Below are positions 30,191-41,417 of a stretch of DNA of 64,000 nt, in pieces. Both the position numbers and the translations under genes were made by a program. The notes under the pieces were generated by a model. The model saw only the letters and a list, made by a program, of their open reading frames with translations. It made no database searches and was not told the DNA's origin. The DNA comes from Oegoconia quadripuncta (Eukaryota > Arthropoda > Insecta > Lepidoptera > Autostichidae). Position 1 is the stretch's first letter, and each line of letters begins with the position of its first letter. Location of the stretch: the NCBI GenBank assembly GCA_949316235.1, contig OX438748.1, positions 6,451,001 to 6,515,000 on the forward strand, in the 5' to 3' direction.

Positions 30191-31616
30191 AAGGATTTTT
30201 TAAAATTTTCATGATTATTACATTTTATTGGACCTTGTAACTGACTCACAATCTTAGGAATTTCGAGCGCAAATTCCAACACGAGTTACCGCTTTTCCCA
30301 ATAAAAAAATTGGAAAAATCGTAACAAATCATGAAGTAAAACTTTAAAGAAAATGACTTTATGACATCGTTTTAAATTAGGAAAACCGGCGTGTCGGGCC
30401 ACATGCGGTATAGGGTTCCGTGCTTGTCCTCACAATATGCGGACTTAGAAGGGGGCTTTTTGTAGTTTGACAAATAGTTATCAAAGGAAAGTAAAACCTA
30501 CTTACCTGTGTGACCTTCCCAGCCTACCTGTGCCCAGCTGGGTCGAGTCTCGAGGTGCATATGTACAGAAGGGGCGGGACAGCTCAGGCCAGGATCAAAA
30601 CAAAACACGGATCACCACACCAACCTATTTATTTAGAGAAACAGGTAGTACAAGGGCCTTAAAACTAAAAAACTATTGAGATGTAAGAATGATTAAAATA
30701 ACGATGAGACTGAGTTAAATCTGGAAATCAATGTGTCAAAAAAAGGAGCCATCAGTTCATCAGTCAGCCAGTTAGTTTAAAATTTCGAATTTGAACTCCA
30801 ATAACCCAAACCCCCCAATGAGTATCAGATCAAAAGAACGACACCGTTACACCTGTAATAGATTTCCTTTAACTTCATTATAATGTATATGCCGTGAGTT
30901 TTTTCAAGTATCCCAAACCAACTGTTTATTCTCTGTATTTATTATCACAAACATTCTGATATACAACCTGCTTAAGAGTAATAATTTATGTGTACAAAGA
31001 AGTAGAATACGTTTACAATAGGTAGGTACCTAGGTACTTAAAACTTCAGCAGCAGAAGTTATAATAAAAGGAGGCATTTATAAATATTTAATTAAAAACA
31101 GTTTAAGATATCCGCTTACATTTTTGAACGACTTCTCCAATGACACCCCATAGAAGAAGTTACAAAAACAAAAGAAAATTCATCCCCACTTTACCTGTAG
31201 GGGAGGTACCCTAAAAATATATTTTCAAGAGTTTACTTTATCACTTTGTCGTAGTGTATACACGCGCCAAATTACAGCTTTCTAGTTCTAAGAGCCTCTG
31301 AGCTAAGCTTCGGATTGACAGACAGACAGACGCCCATGGCGAAAGTTGCTAGTTGGGGTTGGAAAGGGTTGCTTGTTGACCACGGATTTTTTTTTTCTTT
31401 CAAAACTAATTGGACTCTCGCACCTTCCGGAGATTAATATGCGACTGGCGGGATTCTTTAGGGTTCCTATCATGCGAATTTTAATTGGAACTCATATTTT
31501 CTCCCGGTTTTTTTAATTTATTTAATGTAACGATGTAATTATGTGCGATAGTTTACAAACGAGACCGTCAAATGCCACAACGTTTTATTATATTTTATGG
31601 TTTTGAAGAAAAAAAA
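30191..31616. other. Unassigned, with scattered repeat scraps
   Basis: 30380-30430 (ACCGGCGTGTCGGGC...AGGGTTCC) and 31315-31335 (GACAGACAGACAGACGCCCA) are words seen in the larger repeat at 41418-41935. No gene recognised. Confidence 0.35.
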
Positions 31617-31706
31617 AATTAAACTACCTATGCCAATACCTTCTATTTCACTTACCGAATATGCCCTATTTTTTTTCTTACTGTAAAAAATTCATCCAGT
31701 ATATAT
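31617..31706 (+). repeat. ACTACCTATGCCAATA arm, copy 1
   Basis: AAACTACCTATGCCAATACC, CTATTTCACTTACC, then CATCCAGTATATA. An inverted copy is at 32948-33031 and a partial direct copy at 33412-33456. Confidence 0.65.
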
Positions 31707-31727
31707 ACATATGATAAATATTAGACG

Positions 31728-31942
31728 TTAAAGGATCCCTTGTCAAGAGTCTATTGACAATATATGAAAAACGTGGTACAATGACTTACCGAAAAGTTTG
31801 TTTTAATAAAAAAATTGTAATAGTGTTGCGCTTCCATGATGACTATTTAATATTTTTATTAAATTATTATTTTTCCGTAAGTCGTAATAAATTGTGCTAT
31901 GGTTTTTTATTGTCAATAGATTCTTGACAAGGGATCCTTTAA
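31728..31942. mobile_element. piggyBac-type MITE with TTAA target sites
   Basis: TTAA at 31728-31731 and 31939-31942 brackets a 207-bp element. The first 31 bases, beginning AGGATCCCTTGTCAAG, are repeated inverted at the right with one mismatch (AGAGTCTATT versus AGAATCTATT), and a weaker subterminal match continues with GACTTACC/CGTAAGTC words. No ORF. TTAA specificity points to piggyBac-like transposase; the TIR itself is not one I know by name. Confidence 0.82.
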
Positions 31943-31963
31943 CACTCTTTCAGATTTACCTGT

Positions 31964-32150
31964 ATTTTTTTATTATGCACAACCGCTTGCTACTTGACCT
32001 CAATCACACCTGATGTTAAGTGAAGATGAAGTCGAAGGTGGAAGCGTACTGACCCGGAAACCCCAACATATTTGGGGGACTGGCTATCGTATCTCTGACA
32101 ACCGGAACACAACATTGCTATTAACATTGCTGCTTGGCGGCAGATTTAGA
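31964..32150 (-). mobile_element. SINE-1, 3' half
   Basis: Minus-strand CATCAGGTGTGATTGAGGTC, GTCAGTACGCTTCCACC and GCCGCCAAGCAGCAATG blocks with a T-rich tail at 31964-31970. Head absent. Confidence 0.78.
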
Positions 32151-32189
32151 CCTTGTATATTTCGGGACCGTGGACCGCGGATATCATTA

Positions 32190-32262
32190 TGAATGGTGCT
32201 TAAGTATGTATACGATTATGTTTGGGATATCTTTGACCACGCTATTTGGGACAAAGGTCGTG
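32190..32262 (+). repeat. R5 3' scrap
   Basis: TATGTTTGGGATATCTTTGACCACGC is the R5 terminal block. Confidence 0.45.
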
Positions 32263-32947
32263 AAAGAGAAAGTAAGAAGAAGAAGATACCTGTTACTTTT
32301 CCAACAAAATATTGTAATTTTTCTAACAGCGAGACGTAATATAAATTCTGGTCATTTGTGCTAATTCTCCCGTAAAATACAAAATGGGCATATTAACTTC
32401 TTGTAGTCGACTTTGACGCTCTTAATGTGTGGTTTTAAATAAGCTATTTGGTCTACTCTTTTCTCACGGAACTCAATTTTCTCTATTTATTAGAGCGAGC
32501 GCATTGCACTATTTTGGCACCTCATTATGCCACAACTTGTACATTCGTCAATATAAATCTTTGTCCAGTTTTGAATACATTATAATCAAGTTACATTTGC
32601 AGTTCAGCTAAATAAACACCCATTCATTTCAGCTCTATTGTATAAGCGAAGATGAATTTCTATGTGAGTCAATATACATTTTAAAAAGTTGTAATTTAAA
32701 GTTGATACATTTGGCTTCTCTTTTGACTGATAATGAAGATGTCTAAGTTAATTTTGATGAATGTATTGTGGAATAATCGAAGCATAAAGATATTCGATTT
32801 GTTTCGGTTGCGGAAGACATATACCTAGATAGAGAAATTTTGTAGTTGTAATTTTTGAAAGTAGTCACTTTAAGTCATAAAGATTATTATGTCCATTCAG
32901 TTTGTATTTGGTACTGTATTAGGTAATTGATAGCTAATTGAAGTAAA
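32263..32947. other. Unassigned AT-rich sequence
   Basis: No gene or repeat recognised. Confidence 0.4.
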
Positions 32948-33031
32948 AAATACATACTGGATGAGTTTTTGTATCGTAAAAAAAAATAGGGAATATTAGG
33001 TAAGTGAAATAGAATATATTGGCATAAGTGG
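32948..33031 (-). repeat. ACTACCTATGCCAATA arm, inverted copy
   Basis: Reads CCACTTATGCCAATATATTC, TATTTCACTTACCTAATATT and CTCATCCAGTATG on the minus strand, the inverse of 31617-31706. It directly abuts a SINE-3 fragment. Confidence 0.65.
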
Positions 33032-33036
33032 TTTTG

Positions 33037-33182
33037 CATGGATGTTTTCATTTATAATAAATATTTATTTACAAAAAAAAATGTATTTATGTAGTATATC
33101 AACCATCTGGTATCCACAACACAAACCTATAGTTGCTTAATGTGGAACTAGATGGCATTGTGTGTATGTCCAAGGATATTTA
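33037..33182 (+). mobile_element. SINE-3, 5'-truncated
   Basis: GCATGGATGTTTTCATTTAT, TGTAGTATATCAACCATCTG, TAATGTGGAACTAGATGGCA, ending GTCCAAGGATATTTATTTAT. Head missing. Confidence 0.75.
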
Positions 33183-33970
33183 TTTATTTATAAGTAGTTT
33201 ATTTTACTTTCTATGATATTAAGGAATATTTAAATTATCAGAATGCTATGTAAAGTGTCACAAAACATTTTTTGCACATCTGCATGCAGATTGAATACAT
33301 GATTCCTAAATTTCTTATCAGACCTTGTAAACTGTATTCTGGTAAATAAATAATTTCTTTCTTTCATTCATTCTTTCTAAATAAATTTCGAATTGGTTTT
33401 GAAAAGAAAAAAAAAACTACCTATGCCAATAACTTTTATTTCACTTACCTAATATGTAGCTGTAGGTGCTTTAATAGTTTAAATATATAGTAATTTAGTT
33501 CAATTTCACGTATGGAGACAGACGGATAGTGTTGCAATCTAGACACCTCACGAATACTGAACTATTCCAAGAATGCCTGTGTCGCAAAGTAGGCGTATCA
33601 TTTTGTGTCAGTGCCTCAGTGGTGAAAATGTCAGAGTAATTTCCCATCGATTTATTGCAAGTGTCTAGTGTATGTTAAGGTCGTTTCTATGGATGTTGAA
33701 ATAAGTAAATTGTTGTTATAAAATTTTTGGGCGTAAAATTTGGGACGTTTAACGTCGAATGAAGGTGTTGAAATAATTGGCGTATCGTTTTTGATACAAT
33801 GATGGCTTCGTATCAGTAACACTAACCGTGCCAAGGTATTGACATATGCCATACTAATAGTGCGAAAGTGTCTGTCTATTACATTTTCGCAATCAAAGTC
33901 TGATCCGACTGTATTCAAATTCGGAAGACAGGTTGACTGGGACCTGTTGAAGAATAGGCTGTTTTGAGAT
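33183..33970. other. Unassigned; LINE-tail-like 33300-33375 and arm copy 3
   Basis: GTAAATAAATAATTTCTTTC followed by TTTC/ATTC repeats suggests a non-LTR tail. 33412-33456 repeats ACTACCTATGCCAATAACTT and TATTTCACTTACC in direct orientation to 31617. Confidence 0.4.
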
Positions 33971-33972
33971 GA

Positions 33973-34205
33973 GATAAATAAATATTTGGGGCACTTACAC
34001 CAACTATATAGTTCCAAACTAAGCAAAACTTGTACTATGGAAACTAGGTAAGGAATAAACATAATTACATTAATATAGACATAGACACCCATGACTCGGG
34101 AATAAATGTTCGTATTCATCACACAAACATTTACCCCTCGCGGGATTCCAACCCGCAACCTTTGGTTTCTCTGATAGGGGTCACTATCCGCTACACCTAT
34201 CGATC
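33973..34205 (-). mobile_element. SINE-2, full length
   Basis: Minus strand: CGATAGGTGTAGCGGATAGT head, GGTTGGAATCC B box (one change from consensus), GATGAATACGAACATTTATT, CCGAGTCATGGGTG and ATTTATTTATC tail. The 168-codon minus frame through it is a by-product of the SINE. Confidence 0.82.
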
Positions 34206-34385
34206 ATCAAATATCAATAAGATTATATATTATATTACGTACATACATAATTATTTATACTGTATTAATTCACTAGTAGTATATACCTGTCTGTTACTTT
34301 TTATAATAATTCAAAAATTATTAACAACCTCTAAACATAGTAAAATTGTAATTTTGTGATTTAAATAATTGCCTCGCTTGGCATC

Positions 34386-34525
34386 TTTGTTTGTTTGTTT
34401 GTAAACGCTTTATTGTAAGGCAATACATTAATTTTGCATTGATACAGAAATTGAATACAACGGCGGACTTATCCCACAGAGGGATTTTTCCAGTCAGCCA
34501 TAGTGTTAGTTTGTTAGTTCAAAGG
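34386..34525 (-). mobile_element. LINE 3' UTR tail
   Basis: On the minus strand: TATGGCTGACTGGAAAAATC, GGGATAAGTCCGCCGTTGTA, TTGCCTTACAATAAAGCGTT and (AAAC)n. Same family as 40655-40790 (minus) and 62500-62655 (plus). Confidence 0.65.
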
Positions 34526-34559
34526 TCTAGTTAATCCAAGCGGAGGTTAGATGAGCTAT

Positions 34560-35118
34560 ACCTAACTGGGAACAAATACATTGTGCAACTAAATAAACAT
34601 CTAACTAGTATCTACTATGTAGTATTACAAATTTGAAATAATTGATGATGCGCTACCACTTATTATATTATATAAAGTCATAGATGTACCTACCTAGTGT
34701 TTTTAAAATGTTGGAATAACAAACTAAATAATTCCTTTTTAGGTCGAAAAGACACGACGTTTTACGAATTTAGAGAAGATGGATGCTAGAAAATGGAAAA
34801 CTAGAATTAACTTTACGATCAATCTTTACAATTAAGCTCAAGTCTTTATATTATATTATTATACATGTTGTGTATGGTAATAAGTATTTATATCAGAACA
34901 AAACTACTGTGTAAGCTATCGTAAGAGTGTGAAAGTTATACTGTTGGTGTACCAAATCAAATAAAATATAAATTTGAAGGAAGATTTTTCAAAATATTTG
35001 TTTAGCTACTAATAAAACCCACTGGAATTTGTCTTCTATATTTTACAAATTACCTTATTGAATTTTATTTCAAAATTTTTCATTATAATAAAACTATTAA
35101 ATGTTCAAGTGTCTTGAA
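34560..35118. other. Unassigned AT-rich sequence
   Basis: No gene or repeat recognised. Confidence 0.4.
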
Positions 35119-35329
35119 TCTAACTATATAAATACGAAAGTTTGGATGTTTGTTTGTTTGTAATCACGGCGAAATGGATGAACGGATTTGGATGAAATTT
35201 GGTATGTAGGTAGAACATTAAGACATAGGATATTTTATCCCGATAAAGTGGGTAGGTAGTTCCCGCGGGATAAACAAATTTCTAAGATAAAGTTATTCAA
35301 CGCAGACGAAGCCGCGGGCGGAAGGCTAG
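35119..35329 (+). mobile_element. Helitron-like non-autonomous element, complete
   Basis: Begins TCTAACTATATAAATACGAA after an A and ends GGAAGGCTAG before a T, the A|T placement with TC start and CTAG (CTRR) end that marks Helitrons. The 3' end carries the GC-rich AAGCCGCGGGCGG stretch where a hairpin is expected. Body blocks (ATGGATGAACGGATTTGGAT, TTCCCGCGGGATAAAC) match the interrupted copy at 28672-29075. Similar short elements are common in Lepidoptera. No Rep/helicase. Confidence 0.68.
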
Positions 35330-36190
35330 TATAATATAAAATGTAGAGGACGGAGCTTTCTGACTCCAAGTGTCCTTGTTACTAATATGTTAGTACATAC
35401 CTACATGGTTAAACGGTTTTGTTTCTAAAAACATTTGTCATGATTTCACCATGACCCATCTTCAACTCAATGACACCTCACGAAATCTCGAGACAAAAGA
35501 ACAAAAGCTTCTGAGGCCCATTATGTTACACAACCATTTTATATTCACGCTCTGTGAACTATATAATGACATGTACAGATATACGGACTGACCGACTCGT
35601 CTAATGGCGTTCGACCAAATTGCTGAGACCACTTACCTCTCGCCTCTATATTTGCAAAGTTATTCATACAGCTCTATCAAACGAAAATGATGCTTGCTAC
35701 TATTGCATTAAGGTCTACTTGAGTAGTAAAGGTATTAATGTATAAGTCGACGATCTTAGTGGATCACCACGCCTACTCTTGCGACAAATGGGGACATTTT
35801 CTTGGCTTAGAGTGATGTTGAAAATTCAACTTTAGAGTGTAGATATTGTGGTGATATTGCGTAGGTGACAGGTGGGGAAATAACCGTGTACACAAATTGA
35901 ATTTTACAGTTAGAAGAGATTGTTTTTGTTGGTGTTAATTGCCGGATATACATATAAGAGACGCAATGAAGCAACGGCAAATACGACATTAGTATCCGCA
36001 TGACATATTTGAAGTGATAGCTCTCGGAAAACAAAGTAGATACAAAATCAACCCACCTCTTCCTGTGTGTTCTGAAAGGAGACAGCTGGAGCGTCATCAT
36101 TGTAAGCATATCTGCAGGTGACGGTGTCAAACTTTGAAATACTAGAATTATCACCCGTCTGCCTAATGTCATGATGCCAATCCTTCCACT
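35330..36190. other. Unassigned; 121-codon minus frame at 35807-36172
   Basis: The frame (MTLGRRVIILVFQSLTP...) has no recognisable domain, and part of it (36050-36085) looks like a decayed R5 block. I do not call a gene. Confidence 0.35.
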
Positions 36191-36198
36191 TGGCTTGT

Positions 36199-36505
36199 AC
36201 AGCCACCCCCTTCGTGGCTTAATATTTATAATATAAACATTGCAAAACCAACGTCGTAAGTTCGATTCCCAGCGGGGTATATGTTTAGTACTCAGTTTTG
36301 TTGGTGGGCATTTTGAATATCCACGTGGCTATCTACCACCATCTTATTTAAGTGTGCTGCCAAACAGCATCGTCAATGGCTTTGATGTTTTCCAGCTGTA
36401 GATAAGATATGCTGGGGGATGCAGGTGAGCCCGATTCTAACTTGCCCCTTATCTATACTTAACATCAGGTGTGATGAGGTCATGAACCGTTATGCATAAA
36501 AAATG
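36199..36505 (+). mobile_element. SINE-1, old diverged copy
   Basis: CCTTCGTGGCTTAATATTTA, GTTCGATTCCC, GGTATATGTTTAGTACTCAG, GCTATCTACCACCATCTTAT, CATCAGGTGTGATGAGGTC, CATAAAAAA. Clearly more diverged than other copies, so probably an early insertion. Confidence 0.78.
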
Positions 36506-37050
36506 TCTGAAAATTGACTCGTATAAAAATAATTTTGGAAACCTTGCCTCGCGCAAGAACCTCAAGGGTTGCTCTTTTTATGTAGGTTCTGTGTCACAAT
36601 TTGTATAATTCGATAAAACAAGGATATATATGGTATATTGTATAGTTAGACTGAATATCGCCGAGCGGCCTATGGCCATGATTGCTTATTATACAAGCAG
36701 TAACGAATGCTATAATAGCCTTTGTATTTTATGATATTAAGCTGTTAATGTGATATCCACCCCAGATAACGTGGCACAGACACTAGACAACCAATGAATT
36801 TGTTCAATTTCTGTAACATGTTTTGAAAAGTTCGCGACGTTTCTCTATTTCCGCAATTAGAGAGTCTTCAATTACCACTAATCGCTAGCTAACAATAGAG
36901 GTGGAAGTCTCAAATTCAAATTACTCGAAATACTATATATATATATATATATAGAGTACTAATAGCTATAAAATTCCTCAATCGCTCTAACAAAAACTCC
37001 GCTCTGGTCTTATATAACAAAATAAAATCCAACTAAAAAAAAGACATGCC
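36506..37050. other. Unassigned; (TA)n at 36934-36953
   Basis: A 20-bp TA microsatellite; otherwise nothing recognised. Confidence 0.45.
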
Positions 37051-37054
37051 ACGT

Positions 37055-37260
37055 TCCGTCACTCGTATGTGGTACAGCCGTGGGTAATGATATGAATTAC
37101 AATAATTGTCTAAGCCGCGCACAGGGGGGCGGGCCCAAGTGACAATCACGCGCTGCGACCTAATGATCGGGTGCGCTTACGCCGCTGGTATACAGGTGCC
37201 GTCTGAGGGCTGGGAGTAGCTGGTATCGATGAATTCACTCGTGTTTTTAATATTCGTATC
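37055..37260. promoter_or_regulatory. GC-rich candidate cis-regulatory island
   Basis: Contains ACAATAATTGT (37099-37109), a perfect palindrome of two opposed SOX-type ACAAT cores, then GGGGGGCGGGCCC and CCTAATGATCGGG and ATCGATGAATTC words. Higher GC than the flanks; no ORF of note; not part of the repeat families. Confidence 0.3.
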
Positions 37261-37489
37261 GAGTCAGAACTATGATTAAATTTAGTGAAGATAGTAACCG
37301 CAATAATAACAAAGTCGTGAAAGAGTCACTTAATGTGAGTTCTCGAAGATTACATAGATAGATAAACTGGCACACTTACAAGAAAGAAACATAAATACTA
37401 CATTAACAAATAAGAAACAAACATACATGAAAACGACAAGAGACACAAATACAAACAGATGTAAAAAAATGTACCATAACAATTAATAC

Positions 37490-37860
37490 AATCAATCAAC
37501 CAAGTACACTTTATTGCATAAAAATTCTACAATGCACTTAATAAATATAGCTTCAAAAAATAATAATTGTACAAAATTAAATAAGCATTATCTCAATAGC
37601 TTTAAGACATACTACATCTGAAGAACTAGATATCAGGCGACATACTAGTCGAGACTACATATAGAGGAAGTATATAGGAACATCTCTTTGCCGAAGCTGT
37701 AGCAGTTTAGACATACTAACAAAATCGATAAGATTTTCATTATATGATGATCCTAACAAGAATTCTTCCGTCGCAGTAAAACGTTGCAGTGTGATATAGA
37801 GCCATGTATATAGGTTACGACGCAGACTAAACCCAAAGTTTCCCTGGCGGAGGAATTAAC
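37490..37860 (-). mobile_element. LINE 3' UTR with GATT tail
   Basis: On the minus strand: CTTTGGGTTTAGTCTGCGTC, ATTTTTATGCAATAAAGTGT and TTGGTTGATTGATTG tail. Probably Jockey/CR1-like and 5'-truncated; upstream limit uncertain. Confidence 0.5.
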
Positions 37861-39295
37861 ATATACGACCTTTTCGTTGATTGGACGTTTATTTCCAATA
37901 GATTTGAATTTATAGTTGAAGTCTACTTCATCGCAGCAAAGGATTCATTAGCTCCACAGCGGCCGTTATCGGTCTATCAGACCTTCAGAGCAACGTAGTG
38001 CCACCCATTTAAGATTTTTTTTTTAATTGGTGAAATTTGAAAAAGTTGGACAAAAGTATTTGGACTTACTCCAATTAATATTGATTTATTACGGGATGAA
38101 AGACCAGCCTATTGGTTGAATAATAATTGTAATCATCAATTATGATTTCCATCAAAATTCAATCCTATTGTTTGTGATTGATTGCACAAAACTTGCTACA
38201 TATTGATTTCGAACTTTTGCGAAACCTAGCTAGCTAATATCATCATTACTAGTAGGTATTATTACAGAGAGCAAAACCTAGTTGTTTTTTTTTTAAATTC
38301 TTTCTACCCAAAGTTTCTCTGGGTATAAATAATAGGTAAACTTTGTTAATCAAATGAAATCCTTACATCATTGTATCATTGATCTCGTTGTTTTTTTTTC
38401 CTTTAATAAAGTATAATTGGTTTTAATGAGAATTATAATAGGCTAATAAGTCATTTCCATTTAAGTTAAATTTCTAGAGAAACTTTACGGACTAACAGCT
38501 GATGTCAACTCGTGAATAAACTTGTCGGAGCTCTGTTAGAATTTGAATCAGCATCAAAGTATAGATATCACTACTTCAAGTAATTAACTAAATCTATTTG
38601 TCTAACAAATTAATAAAAACGAACTTTCAATATTTTATTATTGTTATTTATTTATTGTTATTTATTTAACAAGGGATACAAAATAGAAGCCTAAATGTAA
38701 AAGATTCCACAAATGAAATTTTGTTAATTTCAGCATTTTTTTCTGCGGAGAAAATAAACAACATTTTATAAATTAATACAGGTGTATTCTTAACTTACCT
38801 ATAGAGCACATCACTAGTCGTCTAATGCTCACGTATAGTGTCGTTACGAGTTTCGAGTCATGCGCTCATTATACCTAAGTGACGTAGTCCTGCGGCGGTG
38901 TAACGTCGCATCTCGTCTGCACTTCCTACGTCCAATAAGTGAGACTGAGAATATAAGTGAGACTGGGATTGTATGTCTATTTATATTGCAATTTTAGGTA
39001 TATTAAGGTGAACAGTCTGTCTATTTAAAACCAAAATGACAAACGTTACAGTCACGAAATCACCTGCCTCGCTGTCTGTCTGTCCCCTGTTATTTATTTC
39101 AAGAAACTGTTTGATTTGATCATAACAGCATAAACCAGTGATGAAAAGCAAAGTCATTGGTTCCAAGCTTCAAATAATCGATCTTCAACTCGTCTGCCCA
39201 GCTTAACGATTAGGGCATATCTATCCTTCTATATGGGAGAGCCTTATGTTCAATTGAAGAATTTTGTAGGCTATTCATTGATGTGATTTGACTTA
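37861..39295. other. Unassigned AT-rich sequence
   Basis: A TTATTTATTTATTGTTATTTA low-complexity stretch at 38637-38668 may be an inverted retroposon tail. 39220-39290 weakly resembles the RTE 3' end. No gene recognised. Confidence 0.4.
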
Positions 39296-39396
39296 GACAA
39301 TTGTTAGCGATAAGGCCGCCTAATTTGTAGTTTCTATAAGATATTTAAATGTACCTTCCACATTTAAACAATAAAGCGAATTTGATTGATTGATTG
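39296..39396 (+). mobile_element. LINE tail with GATT repeats
   Basis: GTTAGCGATAAGGCCGCCTA, AACAATAAAGCGAATTTGAT then TGATTGATTG. The GCGATAAG.CCGCCT block is shared with 56957-57060 (inverted). Confidence 0.55.
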
Positions 39397-39621
39397 AAAA
39401 TTGAGCGCAGTTGTAGAAAATTTTGGTATTACGCTGCTCTAAAATGAAAATTAAAAAATTGAATATAAAGGTCAACTATCTAAAAATTAAATGACATGTT
39501 GAATTTGTGTAAAGTTTCTTGTAACGTTTTCTAAAATGGCCATTGACGGCTTTGACGACTGATTGTTCCAGGAGTGACCCTGTCTTCGATACTAAAATTT
39601 TTACTAAAATTAAAGTTTTTA

Positions 39622-39778
39622 CTCTGAATACTAGATAACGCATAAACATACCTACATAATGACATAATTATTTATATATAAACATCCATGACTCGGGGAT
39701 ATATATTCGTATTAATCACACAAACATTTACCCCTCGCGGGATTCGAACTCGCAATCATTGGTTTCGCTGACAGGTTA
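39622..39778 (-). mobile_element. SINE-2, partial
   Basis: Minus strand: head truncated after GTCAGCGAAACCAATGATTG, B box GAGTTCGAATCC, CCGAGTCATGGATGTTTATA, and the CGTTATCTAGTATTCAGAG block where the copy ends. Confidence 0.75.
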
Positions 39779-40654
39779 CTAATTACAACCAAAGTAAGCT
39801 AGTTACTCGCGCTCCACCGCCTCATAGTTCGTGTAGCTACAAAACAAGCAAAATGCATCGCTCAACCAATAGATTCACTGTGGAATTCGATTCGCATTCC
39901 TAAAAACCACTAAATAAACCATTCTAATTTAATAACCGCTTATCAGTAAATTTAATCTATACCGCAGACTCACAGACTACCTTCAGTTAGACGCAAAACG
40001 AAAATTAGCTGTCCCATTATAAAGTGCCGATGTCCTGTGCGAATGACATTCATTATTTTTTAAGAACATCATAAAACAACATTACGACGCTGGCACTATA
40101 CTTACGCACAGTTCGTTACCAATTATTGGCCATAACTGGTCGTTCGATCTCTGTCGATAATTACTGTTCAGTCCAAACATACAGGCATAAATAACGCTGA
40201 CGTTCCGTTTTGGAGAGCGACGCTTTTAAATTGAACAAGACGCTGGGAACGTCGCGAGGGTTAGGATGGAGGTTTGATTTTAAAAACATAAAAGTGTAAA
40301 ATTTTTATGAGTGTGTTTTTTGCGGCGCCGCAATAACGCCAATGTTTGGGCTGTAGGGAGCATTGTCGAATACTTGACAGAAGTGTGTAGATTAAAACAC
40401 GTTCAGTAACAATGAAATACTGTAATAATATGTAGCAAAGTAATACATCCAAATAGTGTAATGCACTCAATACATAGTAATCTCCCCACACTAGCGGTTT
40501 GGAGGGATGGTAAAATTGTATCTACATAGTCGTACTTACGGTTGCAGAAAAAAAATTATACTAAAATATTTAAGCAGTAGCACAGAATTAATATAGTATA
40601 ATACTAGCAGTAGTGAGATTGATAGCGACAGAATATTGTTGTTCCTTATTCTTC
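39779..40654. other. Unassigned sequence
   Basis: No repeat recognised. 40085-40260 is slightly GC-richer with ATTATTGGCC and TCGATAATTACTG words. Confidence 0.35.
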
Positions 40655-40790
40655 GTTTGTTTGTTTGTTTGTAAACGGTTTGATGTACAAAAAGGCAATA
40701 CATTAATTTTGCATTGATATAGAATTTTAGTACAACGGTGGACTTAACCCATAGAAGGATTTCTTCCAGTCAACTATAGGGTTAGTTAGA
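40655..40790 (-). mobile_element. LINE 3' UTR tail
   Basis: Minus strand: GTTGACTGGAAGAAATCC, GGGTTAAGTCCACCGTTGTA, TGTACATCAAACCGTTTACA and (AAAC)n; same family as 34386 and 62500. Confidence 0.63.
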
Positions 40791-41417
40791 AAACAGTAGA
40801 TTGGGCGTATATAAATTACAGCAAATTCAAACTAAAACAAATACCTACACTACAATAATACTTATAAATAAATATGTATATAAATAAGGAAATACTTAAA
40901 GAGAGGATTTAATACGGAGATGTCATTCATAAAAAGTAGCTACCGCTCAAAACGCGTTAGAACCAGAGAGCTTTTTGATGTTAGTTTTAAAAGTATTTAA
41001 TCTTAATTTAATCTTTTTGAATGTGTCTAATGTCGCTTTGTAAAAATGTGGCCTATACGGCCTGCGCCTGCAATCTTGACATTTTTGTGCTTAGGATTCG
41101 AGGTTCCAACAAAAACTGATACGACTAGGAACACTATCTTTAGAATAAGATCGAAGTTGACGGTCTAAATCGGTTGAAATCTATGTCAAGACTTAGATAT
41201 GTACCCCGTAAGTCATAAGTGACCACATTTAAGTCTCAGGGGGCACATCGCCAATACTGAATATTTATCTAATAATGCCAAATCACTAAAATACTTTATG
41301 ATAAATTCGTCTTTTTTTAGGTTATTGATATAATTTATAGAAAATATAAAAAAGAAATTATTTACAAAGACAATAAGAAAATTATATTTAAAACAATTCG
41401 TATGTTATGTTTTAAAG
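40791..41417. other. Unassigned AT-rich sequence
   Basis: No gene recognised; may include more of the LINE 3' UTR (TTTAAAAGTATTTAATCTT). Confidence 0.35.

Noticed and set aside
33652..34158. 168-codon minus-strand ORF
   Set aside because: A large part lies in the SINE-2 copy at 33973-34205; the rest has no recognisable domain.
35807..36172. 121-codon minus-strand ORF
   Set aside because: No domain, low-complexity hydrophobic content, and overlap with a decayed R5 block.
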